The notes beneath the pieces are model-generated. The model was given only the letters and a program-made list of their open reading frames with translations, made no database searches and was not told the DNA's origin. From Neisseria sicca (GTDB taxonomy: Bacteria > Pseudomonadota > Gammaproteobacteria > Burkholderiales > Neisseriaceae), in contig NZ_CP072524.1 in the NCBI RefSeq assembly GCF_017753665.1, positions 434,001 to 498,000 on the forward strand: a stretch of DNA of 64,000 bases, read 5' to 3'. Position 1 is the first letter of the stretch; every line of letters starts with the position of its first letter. Shown here one piece after another: positions 1-7,595 of this stretch. The translations under genes and the position numbers were made by a program.

Positions 1-71
1 ACGACCTTTTTGTATCTTGGGGATTTGTAGGCGAAGCCCACACTACTGTTGAGACCTTTGCAAAAATAGCC

Positions 72-1299
72 TGTTAGAGACCTTTGCAAAATTCCCCAAA
101 ATCCCCTAAATTCCCACCAAGACATTTAGGGGATTTCTCATGAGCACCTTCTTCCGGCAAACCGCACAAGCCATGATTGCCAAACACATCGACCGCTTCC
201 CACTATTGAAGTTGGATCAAGTGATTGATTGGCAGCCGGTCGAACAGTACCTGAATCGTCAAAGAACCCGTTACCTCCGAGACCACCGCGGCCGTCCCGC
301 CTATTCCCTGTTGTCCATGTTCAAAGCCGTCCTGCTCGGACAATGGCACAGCCTCTCCGATCCCGAACTCGAACACAGCCTCATCATCCGCATCGATTTC
401 AACCTGTTTTGCCGCTTTGACGAACTGAGCATCCCCGATTACAGCACCTTATGCCGCTACCGCAACTGGCTGGCGCAAGACGACACCCTGTCCGAATTGC
501 TGGAACTGATTAACTGCCAACTGACCGAAAAAAACCTAAAAGTAGAGAAAGCATCCGCCGCCGTCATTGACGCCACCATTATTCAAACTGCCGGCAGCAA
601 ACAGCGTCAGGCTATAGAAGTCGATGAAGAAGGACAAGTCAGCGGCCAAACCACACCGAGTAAGGACAAAGATGCCCGTTGGACAAAGAAAAACGGCCTC
701 TACAGACTCGGTTACAAACAACATACCCGTACCGATGAGGAAGGCTATATCGAGAAACTGCACATCACCCCCGCCAATACCCATGAGTGTAACCACCTGT
801 TGCCTTTGCTGGAAGGAATAGCCAAAGACACAACCGTCTATGCCGACAAAGGCTACGACAGTGCGGAAAACCGGCAACATCTGAAAGACCATCGGTTGCT
901 GGACGGCATTATGCGCAAAGCCCACCGCAACCGTCCGCTGACGGAAGTGCAAACCAAACGTAACCGATATTTGTCGAAGACCCGTTATGTGGTCGAACAA
1001 AGCTTCGGTACGCTGCACCGTAAATTCCGCTACGCCCGGGCAGCCTATTTTGGGCTGATTAAAGTGAGTGCGCAAAGCCATCTGAAGGCGATGTGTTTGA
1101 ACCTGTTGAAAGCGGCTAACAGGCTAAGTGTGCCTGTTGCCGCCTAAAAGGCGGCCCGGATGCCTGATTATCAGGTATCCGGGGAGGATTAAGGGGGTAT
1201 TTGGGTAAAATCAGGAGCAATTAGTGGCAGAAACAGCCGAAAACCTGTGTTTGGGTTTCGGCTGTCGGGGAAAGGGCTTTTTTGCAAAGGTCTCTGTTA
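72..1299 (+). mobile_element. IS5-family insertion sequence (IS1106-like)
   Basis: Inverted repeats gagacctttgcaaaa (77-91) and ttttgcaaaggtctc (1280-1294) enclose one transposase gene. The direct repeat TGTTA lies on both sides (72-76 and 1295-1299) and looks like the target duplication. About 145 bp of non-coding sequence separates the transposase stop from the right end. Both ends and the gene look intact, so the element may be active. Confidence 0.85.
140..1147 (+). CDS. IS5-family transposase
   Basis: A 335-residue DDE transposase that would cut and paste the element bounded by the GAGACCTTTGCAAAA repeats. Residues 1-110 form an N-terminal domain with the FDELSIPDYSTLCRYRNW region typical of IS5/IS1182-like transposases. 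The catalytic region shows AVIDATIIQ (first Asp), VYADKGYDS (second Asp) and RYVVEQSFGTLHR (Glu). Length is normal for the family, with no frameshift or internal stop. The ATG is about 60 bp inside the left terminal repeat. The left end carries a run of A/C-rich 'ccccaaaatcccctaaattccc' type sequence in which the promoter would have to lie. Family assignment is firm; the exact IS name is not. Confidence 0.93.
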   Translation: MSTFFRQTAQAMIAKHIDRFPLLKLDQVIDWQPVEQYLNRQRTRYLRDHRGRPAYSLLSMFKAVLLGQWHSLSDPELEHSLIIRIDFNLFCRFDELSIPDYSTLCRYRNWLAQDDTLSELLELINCQLTEKNLKVEKASAAVIDATIIQTAGSKQRQAIEVDEEGQVSGQTTPSKDKDARWTKKNGLYRLGYKQHTRTDEEGYIEKLHITPANTHECNHLLPLLEGIAKDTTVYADKGYDSAENRQHLKDHRLLDGIMRKAHRNRPLTEVQTKRNRYLSKTRYVVEQSFGTLHRKFRYARAAYFGLIKVSAQSHLKAMCLNLLKAANRLSVPVAA

Positions 1300-1487
1300 A
1301 CGAAATTTGACGCATAAAAATGCGCCAAAAAATTCAATTGACTAAAACCTTCCTAATATTGAGCAAAAAGTAGGAAAAATCAGAAAGGTTTTGCATTTTG
1401 AAAATGAGATTGAGCATAAAATTTTAGTAACCTATGTTATTGCAAAGGTCTCCTGTTGTCAGAGTTAGGTCTGGGACGGTTTTTTTG

Positions 1488-1644
1488 TATAGTGGATTAA
1501 CTTTAAACCAGTACGGCGTTGCCTCGCCTTAGCTCAAAGAGAACGATTCTCTAAGGTGCTGAAGCACCAAGTGAATCGGTTCCGTACTATCTGTACTGTC
1601 TGCGGCTTCGTCGCCTTGTCCTGATTTAAATTTAATCCACTATA
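1488..1644. mobile_element. Correia repeat enclosed element (CREE), full length, 157 bp
   Basis: Starts TATAGTGGATTAA and ends TTTAATCCACTATA, the canonical Correia termini with TA target ends. The core carries the long imperfect dyad around 1540-1580 (agagaacgattctct). By eye it is identical base for base to the copy at 34932-35088. Confidence 0.95.
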
Positions 1645-1751
1645 TTTGGGTGGTTTGCGGGTAAAGTACACGCTGCGTGGCTGCTGGAGGCAATCGTGGG
1701 TTGGATTGGTAAAGTTTGCGTTGAAAGTTGCTGAGGTAGGTAGGGTTGTAG

Positions 1752-1788
1752 AAAGGTCGTCTGAAAGTGGGTTTTCAGACGACCTTTT
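1752..1788. terminator. Inverted DUS pair
   Basis: AAAGGTCGTCTGAAA and TTTCAGACGACCTTTT form a stem with a short loop. It lies downstream of the oppDF stop and probably ends that transcript. A further single DUS at 1832-1843 lies even closer to the stop. Confidence 0.6.
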
Positions 1789-1847
1789 GGCGTTAGGCGG
1801 GTTCGTGGGCAAAGCTCACGCTACTTTTGATTTCAGACGACCTTGGG

Positions 1848-3452
1848 TCAGAGGTCGAAGGCGGCGTTGATGAGGCGTTTGGTGTAGTCTTTCTGCGGGT
1901 GGTGGAAGATTTGGTCTGCGCTGCCGTATTCGACGAGTTCTCCGTGCTGCATGACGGCGACGTTGTCGCTGACGGCGCGGACGACGGAGAGGTCGTGGCT
2001 GATGAAGATGTAGGTCAGTCCGTATTTGGTTTGGAGTCCGCGCAGCAGTTCGACGACTTTGATTTGGACGGAGCGGTCGAGGGCGGAGGTGGGTTCGTCG
2101 AGGAGGATGAACTTGGGCCGCAGGATGAGGGCGCGGGCGATGGCGATGCGTTGGCGTTGTCCGCCTGAGAATTCGTGCGGGTAGCGGTTGAGTGCGTCGG
2201 CGGGCAGGGAGACTTCGTCGAGGACTTTGAGGACGAGTTCGGTACGCTGGGCTTTGGTCATTTCGGGGCGGTGGACGGTGAGGCCTTCGCCTATGATTTC
2301 GCCGACGGTGAGGCGGGGGGAGAGTGAGCCGTAGGGGTCTTGGAAGACCATTTGGCGTTCGGCTTTGAGCTGGCGCGCGCGCTCGGGGGTGAGGGCGGCG
2401 AGGTCGCTGCCGTCGAACTGTATGCTGCCTTGGTAGGGGAGCATTTGCATGATGGCTTTGCCGAGCGTGGATTTGCCGGAACCGGATTCTCCGACGATGC
2501 CGAGGGTTTCGCCTTGGCGGATGGCGAGGCTGATGTTTTTGACGGCGTGGAAGGTTTTGAGGGGTTTGCCGAAGAAGTTGTGTTTGAGGGTGAAGTGGAC
2601 GTTGATGCCGTCGGCGCGGATGAGCTCGGGCGGGTTGCCTTCTACGGGGTCTTTCATGCCTTTGGGGACGGAGTGGATGAGTTGGGCGGTGTAGGGGTGG
2701 GTCGGGTTGGCGAAGACTTGTTTGATTTTGCCGCGCTCGACGATTTCTCCGTCTTTCATGACGCAGACGGTTTCGGCGTAGTGTTCTGCGAGTCCGAGGT
2801 CGTGGGTGATGAAGATAATCGCCATGCCCATTTGTTTTTGGAGGTCGTGGAGGAGGTCGAGGATTTCTGCCTGAATGGTGACGTCAAGGGCGGTGGTGGG
2901 TTCGTCGGCGATGAGCAGGGCGGGGTCGTTGAGCAGCGCCATGGCGATCATGATGCGCTGGAGCTGACCGCCGGAGAATTCGTGGGGGTATTGTTTCAGA
3001 CGACGTTCTGCTTCGCGGATGCCGACGCGGTTGAGGAGGTCGAGGATGCGTTCGCGGGCGGCTTTGCGGGTGATGGTTTTGTTGTGGACGCGCAGGGCTT
3101 CTGTGAGCTGGGTGCCGATTTTCATGAAGGGGTTCAGCGAGGTCATGGGCTCTTGGAAGATGAAGCTGATACGTCTGCCGCGCAGGCTGCGGAGGGTTTT
3201 TTCGTCTGCGTCGAGGATGGATGTGCCGTCGAAGGTGATGCGCGAGTTTTGTCCGTAGCGGGTGCTGTTTTCGGGCAGGAGGCGCATGAGAGCCATGGCG
3301 GTAACGGATTTGCCTGAACCGGATTCGCCGACGAGGGCGAGGGTTTCGCCTTTGGCGACTTGGAAGCTGATGTTGCGCACGGCGTGGACGGTTTTGTCGT
3401 GGAGTTGGAAACGGATGTCGAGGTTTTCGACGGTGAGTAATGGGGTGGTCAT
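1848..3452 (-). CDS. oppDF: Oligopeptide ABC transporter, fused two-domain ATP-binding protein
   Basis: A 534-residue protein with two complete ABC domains in tandem, equivalent to OppD+OppF joined in one chain (as in YejF/GsiA-type proteins). Domain 1 has Walker A GESGSGKS at 42-49, signature FSGGQLQR near 159 and Walker B LLIADEP. Domain 2 has Walker A GESGSGKST at 321-329, signature FSGGQRQR near 428 and Walker B FILLDEP. It would power peptide import at the inner membrane with the two permeases upstream at 3475 and 4456. The ATG at 3452 is preceded by GAGGA at suitable spacing. It is the last gene of the cluster, 22 bp after oppC, so the two are co-transcribed. Dipeptide or oligopeptide preference cannot be decided from sequence. 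Confidence 0.92.
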   Translation of the reverse strand: MTTPLLTVENLDIRFQLHDKTVHAVRNISFQVAKGETLALVGESGSGKSVTAMALMRLLPENSTRYGQNSRITFDGTSILDADEKTLRSLRGRRISFIFQEPMTSLNPFMKIGTQLTEALRVHNKTITRKAARERILDLLNRVGIREAERRLKQYPHEFSGGQLQRIMIAMALLNDPALLIADEPTTALDVTIQAEILDLLHDLQKQMGMAIIFITHDLGLAEHYAETVCVMKDGEIVERGKIKQVFANPTHPYTAQLIHSVPKGMKDPVEGNPPELIRADGINVHFTLKHNFFGKPLKTFHAVKNISLAIRQGETLGIVGESGSGKSTLGKAIMQMLPYQGSIQFDGSDLAALTPERARQLKAERQMVFQDPYGSLSPRLTVGEIIGEGLTVHRPEMTKAQRTELVLKVLDEVSLPADALNRYPHEFSGGQRQRIAIARALILRPKFILLDEPTSALDRSVQIKVVELLRGLQTKYGLTYIFISHDLSVVRAVSDNVAVMQHGELVEYGSADQIFHHPQKDYTKRLINAAFDL

Positions 3453-3474
3453 GGGTGTGTCCTCGTTGTGTGTA

Positions 3475-4383
3475 TCAGCGGTCTTTGGGGTCGAGTGCGT
3501 CGCGCAGGCCGTCGCCGATGAAGTTGAAGCAGAAGAGGGTGGCGACGAGGAAGAAGCAGGGGACGAGGAGCTGCCACGGGGCGGCTTCCATGGAGGCTGC
3601 GCCTTCTTGGAGCATGGAGCCCCAACTGGTTTGGGGTTCTTGTACGCCCAATCCGAGGAAGCTGAGGAAGGATTCGAACATGATCATGCCGGGGACGAGC
3701 AGGGAGGCGTAAACCATGACGACGCCGAGTACGTTGGGGATGATGTGGCGGGTAACGATGCGGCGGCGGGATACGCCTGTGATGCGGGCGGCTTCGACGA
3801 ATTCTTTGTGTTTGAGGCTGAGGGTTTGGCCGCGGACGATGCGGGCGACGTCCAGCCATGAGACGAGTCCGATGGCGACGAAGATGAGTAAGAGGTTGCG
3901 CCCGAAGAAGGTGGTCAACAGGATGACGAAAAACATAAACGGAAAGGCGTTGAGGATTTCGAGCAGGCGCATCATGACGGAGTCGAGTTTGCCGCCGAAA
4001 AAGCCTGCGAGTGCGCCGTAGAGCGTGCCGATGACGACGGCGACAAGTGCGCCTGCAATGCCGATGAGCAGGGAAATGCGTCCGCCGGCGGCGGCTCGGG
4101 TAAAGAGGTCGCGTCCGAGCAGGTCGGTGCCGAAGTAGTGGCGGGTGGCGAAGGAAGGCGGGATTTGCATGTTGTCCCAGTCGGTGTGGTCGTAGGTGTA
4201 GGCGCTGACCCAGGGGACGGCGATAACGAAGAGGATAATGGCGGCAAGGATGAAGACGCTGCACAGGGCGGCTTTGTTGTTGCTGAAACGCCGCCATGCG
4301 TCCTGCCACAGGCTGCGTCCGTGTACTTGTGCCTGTTCGGCGGCTTCTGCTATGGCGCGGGAATTTTTCTTGTTGAATAGCAT
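3475..4383 (-). CDS. oppC: Oligopeptide ABC transporter permease, OppC/DppC type
   Basis: A 302-residue inner-membrane permease. A hydrophilic N-terminus of about 35 residues (the OppC N-domain) precedes the first membrane segment, and a periplasmic loop carries the family motif HYFGTDLLGRDLFTR. The EAA coupling loop (EFVEAARITGVSRRRIVTRHI) would contact the ATPase. The C-terminus NFIGDGLRDALDPK is typical for OppC. Start ATG at 4383 follows GGAG. It pairs with the OppB-like permease at 4456-5376. An inverted DUS pair in the 72-bp gap between them might attenuate downstream expression. Confidence 0.92.
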   Translation of the reverse strand: MLFNKKNSRAIAEAAEQAQVHGRSLWQDAWRRFSNNKAALCSVFILAAIILFVIAVPWVSAYTYDHTDWDNMQIPPSFATRHYFGTDLLGRDLFTRAAAGGRISLLIGIAGALVAVVIGTLYGALAGFFGGKLDSVMMRLLEILNAFPFMFFVILLTTFFGRNLLLIFVAIGLVSWLDVARIVRGQTLSLKHKEFVEAARITGVSRRRIVTRHIIPNVLGVVMVYASLLVPGMIMFESFLSFLGLGVQEPQTSWGSMLQEGAASMEAAPWQLLVPCFFLVATLFCFNFIGDGLRDALDPKDR

Positions 4384-4407
4384 GGTGTTCTCCGTTTTTT
4401 GTTCGGG

Positions 4408-4451
4408 GGTCGTCTGAAAGCGGCAAAACCGGTTTTCAGACGACCTTTTTT
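4408..4451. terminator. Inverted DUS pair between oppB and oppC
   Basis: GGTCGTCTGAAA and TTTTCAGACGACC form a stem with a GC-rich loop (gcggcaaaaccgg, which can pair further). On the minus strand no strong T-run follows, so complete termination between oppB and oppC is uncertain. Confidence 0.45.
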
Positions 4452-4455
4452 GCTT

Positions 4456-5376
4456 TTAATAGCGGATTTTGGGGTCGATCAGGGCGTAGAGGATGTCGAG
4501 TATGGCGTTGAAGACGATGGTCAGTACGCCGACGAGGATGGTCAGCCCCAAGATCATGCCGTAGTCGCGGTTGAGCGCGCCGTTGACGAAGAGTTGTCCG
4601 ATGCCGGGCAGACCGAAGACGCTTTCGATAACGATGGCGCCGGTGATGATACCAACGAAGGCGGGAACGAGATAGGAGAGGATGGGCAGCATGGCGGGAC
4701 GCAGGGCGTGGCGCAGGACGATGCTGTTCATCGACAGCCCTTTGGCGCGTGCGGTGCGGATGTAGGGGCTGTTCAACACTTCTATCATCGCGCCGCGCGT
4801 GATGCGGGCGAGGCCTGCGACATAGCCTATGGAGAGGGCGGCGACGGGCAGGATGAGGCTGGTCAACGAGCCGTCATTCCAGCCGCCGGCGGGCAGCCAT
4901 TTGAGGGTAATGGCGAAGATGAAAATCATGATGGGGGCTTTGACGAAGCTGGGGACGACGATGCCGGTCATGGCGGCGGTCATGATGGTGTAGTCCGCCC
5001 ATGTGTTGCGCCTGAGTGCGGCGATGGTACCCATGAGTACGCCCAAGACGGTGGAGACGATGAAGGCGTACACGCCCAGTTCGACGGAGACGGGCAGGGC
5101 TTGGGAGAGCAATTCGTTGACGTTGTAGTCTTTGTATTTGAACGAGGGGCCGAGGTCGCCGTGGGCGAGTTGTTTGAGATAGTTGAAGTATTGCAGGTAC
5201 ATCGGGTCGTTCAGATGATATTTGGCTTCGATGTTGGCTAATACGGCGGGCGGTACGTTTTTGTCGCCGGTGAAGGGGCTGCCGGGTGCGAGCCGCATCA
5301 GGAAGAATGAGACGGTAATCAGTACCAGCATGGTGGGGATGGCGGAAAGTATGCGGCGGATGATGAATTTCAGCAT
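4456..5376 (-). CDS. oppB: Oligopeptide ABC transporter permease, OppB/DppB type
   Basis: A 306-residue permease opening with MLKFIIRRILSAIP, the classic OppB start: one membrane helix, then the conserved FLMRLAPGSPF segment. Further motifs are HGDLGPSF in the periplasmic loop, an EAA loop (YIRTARAKGLSMNSIVLRHAL) and the ending DILYALIDPKIRY. It would form the transmembrane heterodimer with OppC. Start ATG at 5376 has AGGT upstream. The 327-bp gap to the aminopeptidase gene upstream contains DUS hairpins, so oppB may have its own promoter there. Confidence 0.92.
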   Translation of the reverse strand: MLKFIIRRILSAIPTMLVLITVSFFLMRLAPGSPFTGDKNVPPAVLANIEAKYHLNDPMYLQYFNYLKQLAHGDLGPSFKYKDYNVNELLSQALPVSVELGVYAFIVSTVLGVLMGTIAALRRNTWADYTIMTAAMTGIVVPSFVKAPIMIFIFAITLKWLPAGGWNDGSLTSLILPVAALSIGYVAGLARITRGAMIEVLNSPYIRTARAKGLSMNSIVLRHALRPAMLPILSYLVPAFVGIITGAIVIESVFGLPGIGQLFVNGALNRDYGMILGLTILVGVLTIVFNAILDILYALIDPKIRY

Positions 5377-5703
5377 ATCGTACCTGATCGGGGCTTGGTG
5401 GGTCGGAATATGCCTGAATACGGGAAGGCGGTCTGAACGGGGTTCGGACGCTTGGGATGGTTTCTCTTCTTTGTAGTCAGGCCCTTGGTTTTGGAGTGTG
5501 CGGGCTTTTGTTTTATGGTCGTCTGAAAACTTTAGAATAGGATTTCGGACGGTTTTTTATTGTGGCAGTCGCGGGCGGAAGCATGCGTTTTGGGTTTGTT
5601 TCGGAGGTCGTCTGAAATCGGATTTTTGGTTTCAGACGACCTTTTTGCTGGTGTTTCTCGTGGGCAAAGCCCACGCTACGGCCTTTTCAGACGACCTTTG
5701 CGG
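5377..5703. other. Intergenic region with DUS hairpins
   Basis: No credible gene. It holds a single DUS near 5518, an inverted DUS pair at 5605-5646, a short palindrome gtgggcaaagcccac (5661-5675) and another DUS near 5687. The promoter for the oppB-oppC-oppDF group probably lies in the part nearest oppB. Confidence 0.6.
5605..5646. terminator. Inverted DUS pair downstream of the aminopeptidase gene
   Basis: AGGTCGTCTGAAA and TTTCAGACGACCTTTTT form a hairpin with a T-run on the plus strand and an A-rich flank on the other. It lies about 60 bp beyond the pepP stop. Confidence 0.6.
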
Positions 5704-7500
5704 TTAACGCGCCAGCGGTTCGGTGCGTTTGATCAGCCATGCTTTTGCCGCGCCTTCGGTCAGCGGCTCGAGGCGGCGGCGGACTTCGGCGTGGTAGCGG
5801 TTGACCCAGTCGATTTCGCCGTCGGTCATCATGGCGGTGTCCATCAGGCGGGTGTCGATGGGGCAGAGGGTCAGGGTTTCGAAGTAGAGGAAGCTGCCGA
5901 ACTCGGTTTCCTGCGGGTTGGCAACAGCTTGGTTGGCGGCGAGGTTCTCAATGCGGATGCCCCATTTGCCGGGACGGTAGAGTCCGGGTTCGATGGAGGT
6001 AACCATGCCTTTTTTCATGGCGTGTTGCGGGCCGGGAACGGCGGCGCAGGCGATGACTTGCGGACCTTCGTGGACGTTGAGGAAATAGCCTACACCGTGT
6101 CCGGTGCCGTGTCCGTAGTCGCATTGTGCCTGCCACAAGGGTTTGCGGCAGATGGCGTCTATCATCGGCGAGAGGATGTTTTCAGGGAACACGGCTTCGG
6201 CAAGCGCGATATGGGCTTTGAGAACGAGGGTGTTGTCGCGTTTTTGTTCGGCGGTCGGTGTGCCGACGGGGACGACGCGGGTGATGTCGGTCGTGCCACC
6301 TTTGTATTGCGCGCCGGAGTCGATGAGCAGCAGACCGTTGCCGCTGATGGTGCTGTGGCTTTCGGGCGTTGCGCTGTAATGTGGCAGGGCGGCATTGGCG
6401 TTGAAGCCCGCGATGGTGTCGAAACTCAATGAGATGAAGCCCGGACGTGCGCTGCGGTGGCGGTGGAGCATGGTGTCCACGTCGATTTCGGTCAGGCTGC
6501 CGCCGTTGTCGATGATGTCTTCAAACTCGGCGAAGAAGCCGCACAACGCCGCGCCGTCGTGTTCCATCGCTTCGCGGATGTGGGCGATGTCGGCTTCGGA
6601 TTTGACGGATTTGAAGAAGGTGGACGGGTTGATGCCTTCGATCAGGCGCACGCTTTCGGGCAGGCGCACGAGCGTACTGACGGCGGTTTTGTTCGGCTCG
6701 ATAAGCAGCGTGCCGCCGATTTGCGCGAGTTTGTCGGCAACTTGGGCGTAAGGTTCGACCGTGATGCCGGCGGTTTGCAGCGCGGCGGCGGCTTCGGCGT
6801 TCAGACGACCTTGGTCGGTAAACAGGACGGCGTTGTCTTTGCCGATAAGCAGGAAGGACACGAAAACGGGGTTGAAAGGCACGTCGCTGCCGCGCAGGTT
6901 GGTCAGCCAAGCGATGTCGTCAAGCGAGGAAACCAAGTGGTAATCCGCGCCTTTTTCCGCCATGACGGCGCGCACGCGGGCGAGTTTTTCGGCGGCGGTT
7001 TCGGAGACGTAGGCGGGATCGTGGATGAACACCGTTTCGGCGGGGATGGCTGGGCGGCTGCTCCATACGCGGTCAAGCAGGTCGTCGGGGTGTTCGATGC
7101 TGATGTTTTTGGCGGCTAGGGACTGCGCCAAAGTGCGTTTACCGGTGAGCGAGACCATATCGGAAGGGATGCCGACGGCGGCGTTTTCGGGCAGGTTTGC
7201 CGCGAGCCATTCGTTGTACGGCGGAACTTGCCCGCTTTTTTGCAGCTCGATGCCGCTGCCCGCAAGCTGTTTGGTCGCCTGCTCCCAATAGCGGCTGTCC
7301 ACCCAAACGCCCGCTTCATCGGCGGTAACGACGAAAGTGCCGACCGAGCCGGTAAAGCCCGACAACTCGCGGCGCGCCTGCCAGTGTGCGGGCAGATATT
7401 CGGAAAGATGGGGGTCGGCGGAGGGGATGACGAGTGCGTCCAAGCCTTGCGCCTTCATGGCTTCGCGCAATGCGGACAGGTAATTCGATACGGTATTCAT
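5704..7500 (-). CDS. pepP: Aminopeptidase P family protein (Xaa-Pro aminopeptidase, M24B)
   Basis: A 598-residue metallopeptidase that would remove the N-terminal residue from peptides with proline second. Two creatinase-type N-terminal domains (about 1-310) precede a pita-bread domain with all five metal ligands visible: both Asp in LIDSGAQYKGGTTD, His in GHGTGHGVG, Glu in TSIEPGLY and Glu in RIENL. This long form resembles eukaryotic XPNPEP1 rather than the E. coli 440-residue PepP. I start it at ATG 7500 (GGAG 7 bp upstream); the 16 codons further upstream are a translated DUS. It lacks a signal peptide and so is cytoplasmic. Position inside the opp cluster suggests it degrades imported proline peptides. 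The gene symbol is by function. Confidence 0.88.
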   Translation of the reverse strand: MNTVSNYLSALREAMKAQGLDALVIPSADPHLSEYLPAHWQARRELSGFTGSVGTFVVTADEAGVWVDSRYWEQATKQLAGSGIELQKSGQVPPYNEWLAANLPENAAVGIPSDMVSLTGKRTLAQSLAAKNISIEHPDDLLDRVWSSRPAIPAETVFIHDPAYVSETAAEKLARVRAVMAEKGADYHLVSSLDDIAWLTNLRGSDVPFNPVFVSFLLIGKDNAVLFTDQGRLNAEAAAALQTAGITVEPYAQVADKLAQIGGTLLIEPNKTAVSTLVRLPESVRLIEGINPSTFFKSVKSEADIAHIREAMEHDGAALCGFFAEFEDIIDNGGSLTEIDVDTMLHRHRSARPGFISLSFDTIAGFNANAALPHYSATPESHSTISGNGLLLIDSGAQYKGGTTDITRVVPVGTPTAEQKRDNTLVLKAHIALAEAVFPENILSPMIDAICRKPLWQAQCDYGHGTGHGVGYFLNVHEGPQVIACAAVPGPQHAMKKGMVTSIEPGLYRPGKWGIRIENLAANQAVANPQETEFGSFLYFETLTLCPIDTRLMDTAMMTDGEIDWVNRYHAEVRRRLEPLTEGAAKAWLIKRTEPLAR

Positions 7501-7530
7501 GAACGGGATTCTCCAATAGGGTTTCGCGGT

Positions 7531-7574
7531 TTCAGACGACCTCTTCAATTTAGTGTACAGGGAGGTCGTCTGAA
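7531..7574. repeat. Inverted DUS pair between oppA and pepP
   Basis: TTCAGACGACCT at 7531-7542 and AGGTCGTCTGAA at 7563-7574, in outward orientation. The stem has no T-run for the minus-strand transcript, so read-through from oppA to the aminopeptidase gene is possible. Confidence 0.6.
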
Positions 7575-7595
7575 AAACGTGTCTATGTTATCAAA

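Larger units (their letters stand above)
46..1457. mobile_element. MITE-like AT-rich element, split by an IS
   Basis: Outer termini gagacctttgcaa (from 51) and its inverted copy ending at 1452 are bounded by the 5-bp direct repeat CTGTT (46-50 and 1453-1457). Without the inner IS the element would be about 180 bp, very AT-rich and non-coding. Size and composition fit the neisserial AT-rich repeat class (ATR), but that name is from memory. The termini match those of the IS inside it, so the element was probably mobilised by that transposase. Confidence 0.7.

Noticed and set aside
1534..1812. Minus-strand frame of 92 codons (and its twin at 34978-35265)
   Set aside because: Both share the same C-terminal peptide because both read through identical Correia elements.
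2340..3317. Long plus-strand reading frame of 325 codons opposite oppDF
   Set aside because: Composition is extremely rich in Gly, Asp, Glu, Val and Phe, the usual shadow of a GC-rich gene read antisense. oppDF has all ABC motifs.
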